This document shows, piece after piece, positions 7,074 to 15,137 of a stretch of 15,137 bases of DNA (position 1 is its first letter; each line of letters begins with the position of its first letter). The DNA comes from JBEKEX01 sp050013615. GTDB taxonomy: Bacteria > Chloroflexota > Anaerolineae > Anaerolineales > Anaerolineaceae. Made by a program: the position numbers and the translations under genes. The stretch lies in contig JBEKEX010000037.1 of NCBI GenBank assembly GCA_050013615.1, positions 1-15,137 on the forward strand, given 5' to 3'. The notes below the pieces were generated by a model. The model worked only from the letters and a program-made list of their open reading frames with translations, made no database searches and was not told the DNA's origin.

Positions 7074-7130
7074 TTGTTAGATATTATATAGGTCATATCA
7101 GGGACATTGATAGCTTCTTTCACGTAAAAT
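7074..7130 (+). promoter_or_regulatory. Conserved promoter block C, upstream of usp and the glucan synthase
   Basis: On the plus strand there are four units starting 11 nt apart: TTGTTAGA (7074-7081), TATATAGG (7085-7092), TATCAGGG (7096-7103) and TTGATAGC (7107-7114). Ten bases later comes TAAAAT (7125-7130). Transcription should start near 7137. It is on the opposite strand from blocks A and B, so the likeness is not simply left from one local tandem duplication. The AT-rich segment just upstream could add an UP-like element. Confidence 0.7.
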
Positions 7131-7232
7131 GAATTAATCGTCAATTTGTCGCTTTTATGTCATTCTGAAGCGTCGTTTGGTGTGTGCGGCGCTTTGTGCG
7201 CTCTGGCCTGCAGCAAGGTTTTTACTGGTATT

Positions 7233-7260
7233 CCCGGACGGGTACCCCCACACCCGCGGG
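7233..7260 (+). promoter_or_regulatory. GC-rich leader hairpin just upstream of the usp ribosome binding site
   Basis: CCCG (7233-7236) and CGGGT (7239-7243) pair with the continuous ACCCGCGGG (7252-7260), with a 2-nt GA bulge and an 8-nt loop. That makes nine GC-rich pairs, and T7232-A7261 can add one more. It ends 11 nt before the GGAGG at 7272-7276. No T-run follows, so it is not a terminator. It could protect the mRNA 5' region or tune translation of usp; either role is inference. Confidence 0.45.
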
Positions 7261-7271
7261 ATATGCAAAAT

Positions 7272-7276
7272 GGAGG
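7272..7276 (+). promoter_or_regulatory. Ribosome binding site GGAGG fixing the usp start
   Basis: GGAGG stands 8 nt before the ATG at 7285. It settles the start of the universal stress protein at MFNRILVPLDGS, the usual first residues of the family, rather than farther upstream in the same open frame. Confidence 0.85.
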
Positions 7277-7284
7277 TTCCCATC

Positions 7285-8373
7285 ATGTTCAACCGAATCC
7301 TGGTCCCCTTGGATGGATCAACGCTTGCAGAGCGAGCGCTCCCTCACGCTGAGCAGTTCGCCCGTATCTTTGGATCGAGCATCATCCTATTGCGGGTCCT
7401 TGATCCTGCTTCCTTCCACGAAAATTCCAATCCTGTAGATCCATTGAGTTGGCAAATTCGCAAGGCAGAGGCTGATGTGTATATGGATGGGGTCGCAGCA
7501 CGGCTTCGTGAAAAATTAGGAGAAGGTGTACTTGACGCCAAAGGCACGCCGAGCAACGGCGGGGAGAAGAAAAAAGGTCGTGTAGAATATTCAATCCGGG
7601 AAGGGAAAACAGCGGAAAGCATCGTCAACTTTGCCCATACCGAAGCTATCGACTTGCTTGTTATCAGTACGCACGGCTCGGGCGGGTTGAGCCGCTGGAA
7701 CATCAGCAGTGTCACCCAGAAGGTGATCAACCTGATTTATCTGCCTGTGCTCATCGTCCGTGCCTATAACCAACCCGAGTCGGAGGATGCCAGGGTTCAC
7801 TACCGCCGTATTCTCCTGCCGATCGACAGCTCGCGCCGCGCAGAGTGTTCTTTGCCGGCTGCGATTGCTCTGGCACGTGGAGAAACGCCAAAGGGATCGG
7901 CCTCTGAGGCAAATAACCTTTCACCTCATCCCACCGCACCTGCAGCCTCAACACTCCAAACGCAGCTCATGCTTGCGGCCGTAATTAAGCCACCGGAGAT
8001 CCCCATCCCCGAACCTTATCCGGTCGAGATCAAACAACTCTCTGAACAGTTGATGCAGGTCAGCCGCCAGGCAGTGGGTAATTACCTGAATGAGATGAAA
8101 GAGCGCCTATCCGTGGTGTGCGAGACCTGCGTGGTTGAGAACGATAGTGTGTCTGCCGCCATTCATGAACTGGCCAACAAGGAGGAAGGCATCGACCTGG
8201 TTGTACTGTGCGCCCACGGTTACACCGGGCAATCCACCTGGCCCTACGGAAGTGTTGCTCGCAACTACATGGAGCATGGCATCAAACCCGTCCTGGTCAT
8301 CCAGGATGTACCGCGTTCCCAGGTTCAGCCAACCGCGGCGGAGATTGCCGCCGAGAAATCCGGGGGGCGTTAA
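7285..8373 (+). CDS. Tandem-domain universal stress protein (UspA family)
   Basis: This 362-residue cytoplasmic protein has two UspA domains, together expected to form an ATP-binding alpha/beta unit. Domain 1 (about 1-155) opens with NRILVPLDGS and carries VISTHGSGGLSRWNISSVTQKV. Domain 2 (about 168-355) opens with YRRILLPIDSS and carries VVLCAHGYTGQSTWPYGSVARN. In both the family nucleotide motif G-2x-G-9x-G(S/T) keeps its spacing around Gly131 and Gly312. However, the first glycine is replaced in both (Ser, Cys), and the last is Ser in domain 1 (SS instead of GS). Domain 1 has a lysine-rich loop (GGEKKKGR). Domain 2 has an insert of about 35 residues (Ser, Pro, Ala rich) between its first strand-helix unit and second strand. 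The gene follows promoter block C and runs into the glucan synthase gene after 2 bp, so the two are almost surely co-transcribed. The family is certain; ATP binding is likely but not sure. Confidence 0.92.
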   Translation: MFNRILVPLDGSTLAERALPHAEQFARIFGSSIILLRVLDPASFHENSNPVDPLSWQIRKAEADVYMDGVAARLREKLGEGVLDAKGTPSNGGEKKKGRVEYSIREGKTAESIVNFAHTEAIDLLVISTHGSGGLSRWNISSVTQKVINLIYLPVLIVRAYNQPESEDARVHYRRILLPIDSSRRAECSLPAAIALARGETPKGSASEANNLSPHPTAPAASTLQTQLMLAAVIKPPEIPIPEPYPVEIKQLSEQLMQVSRQAVGNYLNEMKERLSVVCETCVVENDSVSAAIHELANKEEGIDLVVLCAHGYTGQSTWPYGSVARNYMEHGIKPVLVIQDVPRSQVQPTAAEIAAEKSGGR

Positions 8374-8375
8374 GC

Positions 8376-11300
8376 ATGCCAGGGGAGCGCACCAATCAGG
8401 CAATGGAACATGACTTTGTTTCCTCCGCAAATCCCTCTGCCTCCAAAACAGAACAGACTCGGGAACTGGTAAATGCCCTGGCGAGCAATTACCAGGAGGC
8501 CAGTTGGGGCAAACCGGGCCTGGTATTTAAAACCGCTTTGCCGGGACGTGACTTAACGGGGCGCAATCTAAAACTGTATGAATCCTGGTTGGGCGAGGCC
8601 CATCGCTATTTCAGCGAAGCCTCACATCAGGAGATGTCTCTTACCTTTGCCTCCGAGTGGGTATTGGACAATTACTATATAATCCGCCAGACCCTCCAGC
8701 AAATCGAAGAGGATTTACCCTCCGGGTATTACAAGCAACTGCCCAAACTGACCAATGGTTCGCTGAAAGACTTTCCGCGCATTTATGCCATCGCGCGGGC
8801 TGTGCTCTTTTATCAACATTTTCTGCTCGACCCGATCGACTTGCAGACCATTCTGATCCAATTCCAGGAACGTGTCCCGCTGACGATGGGCGAATTATGG
8901 GCTTTGCCGACATTCCTGCGTTATAGCTTGATCGAGTTCCTGTCACATGCGCTGGTAGCGGCGATTCGTCCATCAAAACTGCCCAATTTACCCGCGGCAA
9001 TTCAAAATTTGCCTGGGACCGATGACCCTTTATTGACCATGGAGACTGCCGCAGGAGAAGTTGCAAACAATGATAGCATTGCCAATACCATCCTCAGCCT
9101 GAGAACCATCTCTGAACAGGACTGGAGCGATTTCTTTGAATCTGTTAGCTGCCTGGAACGAACGCTGCGGGAGGACCCGGCTGGGATATACCCCCGGATG
9201 GACTTCAAGACCCGCGACCTGTACCGCAAAGAGATCGAAACGCTCTCGTTTGCCACCGGCCGGGACGAGAACGAGTTGGCCGAGATCACGCTCGGCCTGG
9301 CTCGCTCCGCCGTCTCGGAGCGTCCCGCTGTTTTACAGGAAAATACGGCTGCCGACTCGACGGCTGTCATAGACACACCTTCCAAATTGGAGGCCACAAG
9401 CTTCCCGGACGCCGCCGTTTCGGCACGCCCCGTTGCACATGTGGGTGAGTATCTACTTGGGAAAGGCCGGGCTGCGCTGGAGCAGCAGATTGGTTACCGG
9501 CCAGACGCCAAGACGGCATTCAGGCGTTGGGTATTCCTGCACGCCAGTGCTTTTTATTTCTCCAGCATTTTTCTGCTGACTGTTGTGATTCTCCTGCTCT
9601 TTTCGCTCGCAGCACACCTGCCAGAATTACTTGGAGCAACTCCGGTGTCTTTCGGCAGCTCGCCTTGGAATGCCATGCGATACACCGGGGGCATGCCGGT
9701 GCAATGGATAGTGGTCATCTTGCTGGCAATCGCATTGCTGGTCCCGGTGCTGACCGTGGCCACCAGCCTGGTCAACTGGCTGATCACCTTGATGATACAA
9801 CCGCGCATTCTGCCCAAGCTTGACTTCAAGGATGAAATCCCCGAACCGTTCCAAACTCTGGTTGTTATCCCCTCGCTGATCACCAGCCGCGAGGAAATCG
9901 ATTCGCTCGTCAACCAGCTAGAATTGCATTATCTTCGCAACCCGGAACCCGGGCTGCTGTTTGCCCTGTTGACCGATTTCCGCGACGCAAACAGTGAAAC
10001 ACTACCCGAGGACGAGGACTTGGTTCAGTATGCCATTGCAGCAATCGAGACGTTGAACGCCAAGTATGATTGCCCAGTTCCCGGCAATGATGCCGGGGGC
10101 GCTCCAGGTGACGGGCAAGTGGAAGAGGCACACCAAAATGGCACTGAGATCTTTTACTTCTTTCACCGAAAGCGGTTGTGGAACCCATCCGAAGGAAGGT
10201 GGATGGGTTGGGAGCGCAAACGCGGCAAGCTGCATGAGCTAAACCAGCTCTTGCGCGGCGCCACAAACTTGTCATTTACCACCCTTACGGGTGAAATGAG
10301 TGCACGAAGAGGTGTGCTACAACGTGTGCGCTTCGTCATCACCCTCGATACCGATACCATCCTGCCGCGTGGGGCGGCATGCCGTCTGGCCGGCACGCTG
10401 GCCCATCCGCTTAACCGGGCCGTATTCGATGACACAACGGGGCAGGTTGTTTCAGGCTACACCGTTCTTCAACCTCGCATGGAGATCAACCCGAAGAGTG
10501 CAAATCACTCCTGGTTCACACGCTTCTTCGCGGGAGATGCCGGACTGGATCTATACACCCTTGCCGTCTCCGATGCCTACCAGGACCTGTTTGGGGAGGG
10601 GAGCTATGTTGGCAAGGGCATTTATGATGTGGATGCCTTCGAGCGCAGTGTGGACATGCGCATTCCTGAAAACACCGTGCTTAGTCACGACCTTTTGGAA
10701 GGGCTGATGGGCCGCGCTGGGTTGGTGACCGATATCACCATGATCGAGGACTATCCGCAGAATTACTTCATCCAGGCTATACGCCAACGGCGTTGGATCC
10801 GTGGAGATTGGCAGCTCCTGCCGTGGTTGTTCCGGCCCAACAGGTATAAACTGGCTTTCTCGGTGATCGATCGTTGGAAGATGTTCGACAACCTGCGCCG
10901 CGCACTGCTCGCCCCGGCTCTCCTGCTGATCTTCATCCTGGGCCTGATTTTCCTGCCCGGCCTGGCCGGACTCTGGACGGCGGTGGTTCTGCTCTCTCTT
11001 GGCGTCCCGCTGATAACGGGTATTGCCCGCAGCGCACTGCAAATTATAGGCGGCGAATATCCGGTGATAGCCTTGCACCCGTTGGGATGGAACTTCCTGC
11101 GCTGGCTGCTGGCGGTGGCTTTCCTGCCTTATGAGGCTTACATCTCTATCGATGCGGTTCTCACCACGCTCTACCGCCTGTTCATCAGCCGACGCAACCT
11201 TTTACAGTGGACGACGGCCGCCCAGACCGCCCGGCTGTTCGGCCTGCAAGGTCGCCGGGATGTTGCCTGGCAGAAAATGGGTGTGTCTACAGTACTGGCA

Positions 11301-14300
11301 TTGATCCTTGCCCTGGGGTTACAGCTCGTTTCTGATCTTGCCGGCAGCGGTGTGGCATTGGCACTGGTTTATGCTTCACCGGTGCTGCTGCTATGGGTGC
11401 TCTCTCCATTGATCGTTTGGTGGATTAATCGGCCTATCATCGAACTTATCATTCCCTTGAACGAGGACCAGGTAAATCTCTTGCGCCAGGTCACCCGCCG
11501 GACTTGGGGTTTCTTCGAACGATTTGTCGGTCCGGAAGATCATTGGCTGCCGCCCGATCACTACCAGGAGTCGCCTGTTGGAACGGTGGCCCATCACACC
11601 TCGCCAACGAATATCGGCTTGCTGTTCACCTCGACTCTGGCAGCCTACGACCTCGGCTATCTGGATCAGCTTGGGCTGTCAACCCGTCTGGTCACCACGA
11701 TGGATACGCTCGACCGTCTGGATCGCTTCCGCGGGCACTTTATGAACTGGTATGACACGCTGACCCTTCAGCCGCTGCATCCGCGCTACATCTCAACGGT
11801 CGATAGCGGCAATCTGGCTGCCAGTCTCATCGTCACGGCGCAGGCGTGCAAGACCATGCCGGACGAACCCATATTCCGCTGGGATTTATGGCAAGGGTAC
11901 CTGGACACACTTTCCAACCTGACCGAGACGCTGACGGGCATGCGCAAGGCCGAGTTTTCCCACCAGGTTGAAGAAATTAACCGGCGGATTGCGACGCTTC
12001 ACGCCGAAATCCTGGCGGTACGGTCTCAACCGGAGCGCTGGTACTCTCGTTATGTAAAGGCAAGTGGACCTTTCTGGCAGGATCTTTCCCGCCGCCTGAT
12101 GGAATTGGTGGAAGTGGGCCGCTCCGCTTTCGATTTGGAGACGCTGCGGAAACTGCAAGAAGTTGCTGCGCAGGTTGAGCGGCATCACTCTGCCGTGCAG
12201 CGTACGATCAGCGAACTGGTACCCTGGATCCCCTTGCTTGAGAATCCCCCTGTGCGCTTCCATGAGCCACAATTCTTACAGGCGATGGCGGCACTGAAAG
12301 CTGATCTACCCTTCAACCCGGCGCTTGGGCAGGTTCACACTCGCGCCGAGGCTGCCTTATCCCATATCATCGTCCTGCGCAATTTATTAGCTGAAAAGGA
12401 CCCGCCTGTTGATGCCATAAAGGAACCTGAACCATTGCCGGGAAACGACCGGGAACAAACAGCACAGGAATGGCTGGGGAAATTGGTGCAGGTTCTTGCG
12501 CGTGCCGATGCAAATTCGATCTTACTGGTAGCCCGTTTTGCACAAATCATGACGCGCGCCGAGCAGTATGTGAACGAGATGGACTTCGGCTTCCTTTATC
12601 ATTTACAGCGGCGCGTCTTCCACATTGGTTTTAACCTCGACGCCGGCCAACTCGATAACAACTATTATGATCTTCTGGCCTCGGAGGCGCGTATTGCCTC
12701 CATCATCGCCATTGCAAAAGGAGAGGTGCCACAATCTCATTGGCTGCACCTGGGCCGGCCAGTCACGCGGGTCGAAGGTTCGTACGTCCTGCTCTCGTGG
12801 AATGGGACGATGTTCGAATACCTGATGCCGCCGCTTTTTTTACGCTCCTACCCGGGCACACTGCTGGCAGATAGCACCCATGGAGCAGTCCTCCACCAAA
12901 TCGCTTATGGTAAAGCGAAGGGCGTCCCCTGGGGTATCTCCGAATCCGGCTTTTACCGGTTCGATGCCAGCCAGAACTACCAGTACCGCGCTTTTGGTGT
13001 GCCTGGATTGGGCTTCAAGCGCGGATTGAGTGACGACCTGGTTGTTGCACCTTATGCCTCGCTTATTGCGGTCTCTTATGCCCCCCAGGCGGTGGCTCGC
13101 AACCTCGCCAGCCTGGTCGAGCGTAACATGCTCGGGTTATACGGCGTTTACGAATCGATCGATTTCACCGCCGAGCGCTTGCTCCTGGATGAAACTTCGG
13201 CCATTGTGGGCGAATATATGACACACCACCAGGGCATGATCTTGATGGCGATGGTTAACTTCTTCCACGATGACGTTATGGTGCGGCGGATGCACAGCGA
13301 CCCGCGCATCCAAAGTGTTGAACTGCTGCTGCAGGAGCAGGTGCCACAGGCCGTTCCGCTGCAAGACCCCTACGCTGAAGATGTCAAGGGAGTGCAGCGG
13401 TTAACGTCTGCTCCGGTGGAAATCACTCCTTGGAGAGTGCCGGTGCAAACCCCCATTCCCGAGGTACACCTGCTCTCCAACGGCAACTACAATGTGATTC
13501 TTTCCAATACGGGCGGCGGGTACAGCTCGTGGGGCGGCATTGACCTGACGCGCTGGCAGCCTGACGGCGTATTGGACCCGTGGGGGACCTGGATCTATAT
13601 CCAGGAATTAGGTAAGGACTCACCAAAGGAGGACGGACTTTGGTCGGCTGCTCACCAGCCCATCCCCGGTGATCCGGCGGATATGCAGATCACCTACTTT
13701 GCCCACATGGCTGTTTTCCGCCGTGCCCAAAACGGCATCGACTCATCCATGGAAATTACTGTCGCTCCCGACGACCCGGTAGAGATTCGCCGGATTCATT
13801 TGCATAATAACAACGACCGTCCCCGCAACCTGCGCTTGACCTCCTATGGTGAAGTGATCCTCGCTCCCCAGGCCGCCGATGCCCGCCACCCTGCTTTCAA
13901 TAAGCTGTTTATCGAAAGTGAGTTCGTGTCGGAGCTCAATTTGCAGATCTTCACACGCCGCCCTCGTTCTAATGAAGAAACGACCCTCTTCATGGGTCAC
14001 ATGCTGGTGGTCGAAGGTAACCAGGCCGATGCATGGCATGAAGCAGACCGTTATCGCTTCATTGGCCGTGATCATACTTTGCGTAACCCTGCCGCCCTGC
14101 GCTCAGAACAATATCTCACCGGCACGACCGGTGCGACGCTCGACCCAATTTTCGCCCTCGGGCAGGAGATCGAGCTGGAGCCGCACGAAAGCGCTGCACT
14201 GGCCTACTTCACTTTTGCTGCAGAGAGCCGCGAAGCCCTTATTGCGCTGGCCAAACGCTATCACAGTTGGACTTTGGTCGAACGCTCTTTCCACCAGGCC

Positions 14301-15137
14301 GACATCGCCGTCCAAACCTGGCTGGGCAAGCAAGATGTCTCCACTCAGGCATTCAAGGATGCCTTGCAGATCCTCTCGGCGCTGTTATATCCATTCAAGG
14401 CGGTTCGCGCCTCGCCGGAGACGATTGCAGCCAACCGGCTCGGCCAGCCCGGGCTGTGGCGCTTTGGCATCTCCGGTGACTATCCCATCCTGCTGGTAGA
14501 AGTGGAAGATTCAAAACAGGTCGACCTGGTGCGTGAAGCGCTGCTGGTGCATAAATACCTGCGCAGCCGCCGGTTTATGGTGGATGTGGTGATCCTCAAC
14601 CGCCAGCAGACCAATTACGGCGCGGAGTTGAAGGGGATGCTCTACCGCCTGGTCAGCAGGATGGATGGTGAAGGGGAGTTGAACCAGCGCGGCGGAATTT
14701 ACATCCTGTATGACGATCAAATGAAGCCCGAGGAACGTATCCTGCTGCAGACGGCAGCACGTGTTCTTCTTAAAGGAGCCAATGGATCGCTGAGCAGTCA
14801 GATGCCGGGCTATTCGGTTCCGGTGCACCATCTACCCGAGTTTACGCCAACCCGGCAGGCAAAAACGGCGGCGAATGCGGCGCTCCCTCCGCAATCTTTC
14901 CCTTTGGAAAAAAAGGACGACCTGAAGTTCTACAATGGTTACGGGGGATTTAGCGCCGATGGGCGCGAATACGTCATTGACTTGCCACCCGGCAAGACCA
15001 CTCCGGCCCCGTGGGTGAATGTGATCGGTTATCCGGGGTTCGGTTTCATGGTCAGCGAAGCCGGCAGCCAGTGTACCTGGGCATTGAACAGCGGCGAAAA
15101 CCGTCTCACTCCCTGGTCCAACGATCCCGTGAGCGAT
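8376..15137 (+). CDS. ndvB: Cyclic beta-1,2-glucan synthase, NdvB/ChvB type (3' end outside the window)
   Basis: This very large inner-membrane enzyme makes cyclic beta-1,2-glucan from UDP-glucose. The frame is open for 2254 codons to the window edge, and the family is usually about 2800 residues. An N-terminal domain has EWVLDNYYIIRQT near residue 94 and YYKQLPKL after it. Membrane segments lie near 393-415, 445-475, 844-880, 909-935 and 968-1018. The GT84 glycosyltransferase domain (about 490-840) has DTDT with the DxD pair at 658 and 660, DLFGEGSYVGKGIYDVDAFE, SHDLLEG and RQRRW at 803-807. A glycoamylase-like, cyclising (transglycosylase) domain follows (about 1405-1656) with WGISESGFYRF (Glu1523), LDETSAIVGEY (Glu1606, Glu1613) and THHQGM. 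Then come a GH94 sugar-binding domain (from about 1696) and the start of a second (FYNGYGGFS at 2185, RLTPWSNDPVSD at the edge). The missing part should hold the GH94 phosphorylase that sets chain length. The start is 2 nt after the usp stop, with GGGGGG 8 nt upstream. Confidence 0.95.
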   Translation, partial: MPGERTNQAMEHDFVSSANPSASKTEQTRELVNALASNYQEASWGKPGLVFKTALPGRDLTGRNLKLYESWLGEAHRYFSEASHQEMSLTFASEWVLDNYYIIRQTLQQIEEDLPSGYYKQLPKLTNGSLKDFPRIYAIARAVLFYQHFLLDPIDLQTILIQFQERVPLTMGELWALPTFLRYSLIEFLSHALVAAIRPSKLPNLPAAIQNLPGTDDPLLTMETAAGEVANNDSIANTILSLRTISEQDWSDFFESVSCLERTLREDPAGIYPRMDFKTRDLYRKEIETLSFATGRDENELAEITLGLARSAVSERPAVLQENTAADSTAVIDTPSKLEATSFPDAAVSARPVAHVGEYLLGKGRAALEQQIGYRPDAKTAFRRWVFLHASAFYFSSIFLLTVVILLLFSLAAHLPELLGATPVSFGSSPWNAMRYTGGMPVQWIVVILLAIALLVPVLTVATSLVNWLITLMIQPRILPKLDFKDEIPEPFQTLVVIPSLITSREEIDSLVNQLELHYLRNPEPGLLFALLTDFRDANSETLPEDEDLVQYAIAAIETLNAKYDCPVPGNDAGGAPGDGQVEEAHQNGTEIFYFFHRKRLWNPSEGRWMGWERKRGKLHELNQLLRGATNLSFTTLTGEMSARRGVLQRVRFVITLDTDTILPRGAACRLAGTLAHPLNRAVFDDTTGQVVSGYTVLQPRMEINPKSANHSWFTRFFAGDAGLDLYTLAVSDAYQDLFGEGSYVGKGIYDVDAFERSVDMRIPENTVLSHDLLEGLMGRAGLVTDITMIEDYPQNYFIQAIRQRRWIRGDWQLLPWLFRPNRYKLAFSVIDRWKMFDNLRRALLAPALLLIFILGLIFLPGLAGLWTAVVLLSLGVPLITGIARSALQIIGGEYPVIALHPLGWNFLRWLLAVAFLPYEAYISIDAVLTTLYRLFISRRNLLQWTTAAQTARLFGLQGRRDVAWQKMGVSTVLALILALGLQLVSDLAGSGVALALVYASPVLLLWVLSPLIVWWINRPIIELIIPLNEDQVNLLRQVTRRTWGFFERFVGPEDHWLPPDHYQESPVGTVAHHTSPTNIGLLFTSTLAAYDLGYLDQLGLSTRLVTTMDTLDRLDRFRGHFMNWYDTLTLQPLHPRYISTVDSGNLAASLIVTAQACKTMPDEPIFRWDLWQGYLDTLSNLTETLTGMRKAEFSHQVEEINRRIATLHAEILAVRSQPERWYSRYVKASGPFWQDLSRRLMELVEVGRSAFDLETLRKLQEVAAQVERHHSAVQRTISELVPWIPLLENPPVRFHEPQFLQAMAALKADLPFNPALGQVHTRAEAALSHIIVLRNLLAEKDPPVDAIKEPEPLPGNDREQTAQEWLGKLVQVLARADANSILLVARFAQIMTRAEQYVNEMDFGFLYHLQRRVFHIGFNLDAGQLDNNYYDLLASEARIASIIAIAKGEVPQSHWLHLGRPVTRVEGSYVLLSWNGTMFEYLMPPLFLRSYPGTLLADSTHGAVLHQIAYGKAKGVPWGISESGFYRFDASQNYQYRAFGVPGLGFKRGLSDDLVVAPYASLIAVSYAPQAVARNLASLVERNMLGLYGVYESIDFTAERLLLDETSAIVGEYMTHHQGMILMAMVNFFHDDVMVRRMHSDPRIQSVELLLQEQVPQAVPLQDPYAEDVKGVQRLTSAPVEITPWRVPVQTPIPEVHLLSNGNYNVILSNTGGGYSSWGGIDLTRWQPDGVLDPWGTWIYIQELGKDSPKEDGLWSAAHQPIPGDPADMQITYFAHMAVFRRAQNGIDSSMEITVAPDDPVEIRRIHLHNNNDRPRNLRLTSYGEVILAPQAADARHPAFNKLFIESEFVSELNLQIFTRRPRSNEETTLFMGHMLVVEGNQADAWHEADRYRFIGRDHTLRNPAALRSEQYLTGTTGATLDPIFALGQEIELEPHESAALAYFTFAAESREALIALAKRYHSWTLVERSFHQADIAVQTWLGKQDVSTQAFKDALQILSALLYPFKAVRASPETIAANRLGQPGLWRFGISGDYPILLVEVEDSKQVDLVREALLVHKYLRSRRFMVDVVILNRQQTNYGAELKGMLYRLVSRMDGEGELNQRGGIYILYDDQMKPEERILLQTAARVLLKGANGSLSSQMPGYSVPVHHLPEFTPTRQAKTAANAALPPQSFPLEKKDDLKFYNGYGGFSADGREYVIDLPPGKTTPAPWVNVIGYPGFGFMVSEAGSQCTWALNSGENRLTPWSNDPVSD

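Larger units (their letters stand above)
6842..7284. other. Divergent control region between the kinase and universal stress protein genes
   Basis: This stretch of about 440 bp has no gene. From left to right it holds a small inverted repeat TCGGA-ACTG-TCCGA (6859-6872) 18 bp before the kinase ATG and a TATAAT-type -10 for the kinase (6929-6934). An extremely AT-rich segment (about 6985-7060) contains ACATATTA twice, 17 bp apart. Promoter block C follows on the plus strand (7074-7130). Then comes a leader of about 150 nt ending in a GC-rich hairpin (7233-7260) and the usp ribosome binding site. The frame that runs through the leader into usp from 7177 has no ribosome binding site and is not a credible extension. 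Confidence 0.6.

Noticed and set aside
7177..7284. Upstream extension of the universal stress protein by 36 residues
   Set aside because: The extension starts at a TTG or GTG without a ribosome binding site, crosses the leader hairpin and precedes the standard Usp start. GGAGG 8 nt before the ATG at 7285 is far better.
13879..14499. Open frame of 206 codons inside the glucan synthase gene in another plus-strand frame
   Set aside because: It overlaps the continuous synthase frame, which has recognisable domains on both sides. The translated product is Ser/Arg/Pro-rich and typical of an out-of-frame reading.

Overview
The window looks like chromosomal DNA of a free-living bacterium. The style of the signalling proteins (soluble PAS/GAF proteins, a KdpE-type regulator, a PAS-GAF-HD-GYP protein), the tandem universal stress protein and the giant NdvB-like synthase recall Chloroflexota (Anaerolineae-like) genomes. 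That placement is inference; no rRNA, tRNA or phylogenetic marker is present. I saw no mobile element, CRISPR array or phage gene.

Layout: six genes on the minus strand and two on the plus strand diverge from an AT-rich control region (6842-7284). Read along the minus strand from that region, they are a soluble PAS-GAF histidine kinase (5105-6841) and, 3 bp on, a KdpE/OmpR-type response regulator (4403-5101). Next come a PAS-PAS-GAF-HD-GYP c-di-GMP phosphodiesterase (2310-4253), a PAS-GGDEF diguanylate cyclase (1283-2215), a Dps-like ferritin (418-960) and a small unrecognised protein (118-354). On the plus strand are a tandem-domain universal stress protein (7285-8373) and, 2 bp on, a cyclic beta-1,2-glucan synthase of the NdvB/ChvB type (from 8376, cut off by the right edge after 2254 residues).

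The main discovery is a block of about 57 bp that occurs three times, each time in promoter orientation. It lies upstream of the Dps-like gene (1001-1057, minus), the HD-GYP gene (4346-4401, minus) and the usp-glucan synthase pair (7074-7130, plus). Each copy has four 8-nt units starting exactly 11 nt apart, then 9-10 nt, then a -10-like TAAGAT or TAAAAT. This is the geometry of promoters activated by PhoB/OmpR/KdpE-family response regulators, and a regulator of that family is encoded in the window. The window therefore probably carries a stress regulon: one signal input, DNA or iron protection (Dps-like), c-di-GMP turnover, a universal stress protein and a periplasmic or envelope glucan.

Other notable points: the Dps-like protein has lost four of the five classical Dps ferroxidase ligands. 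The cyclase and the phosphodiesterase carry nearly identical N-terminal PAS domains from a recent duplication of about 385 bp. The usp leader holds a strong GC-rich hairpin just upstream of its ribosome binding site.
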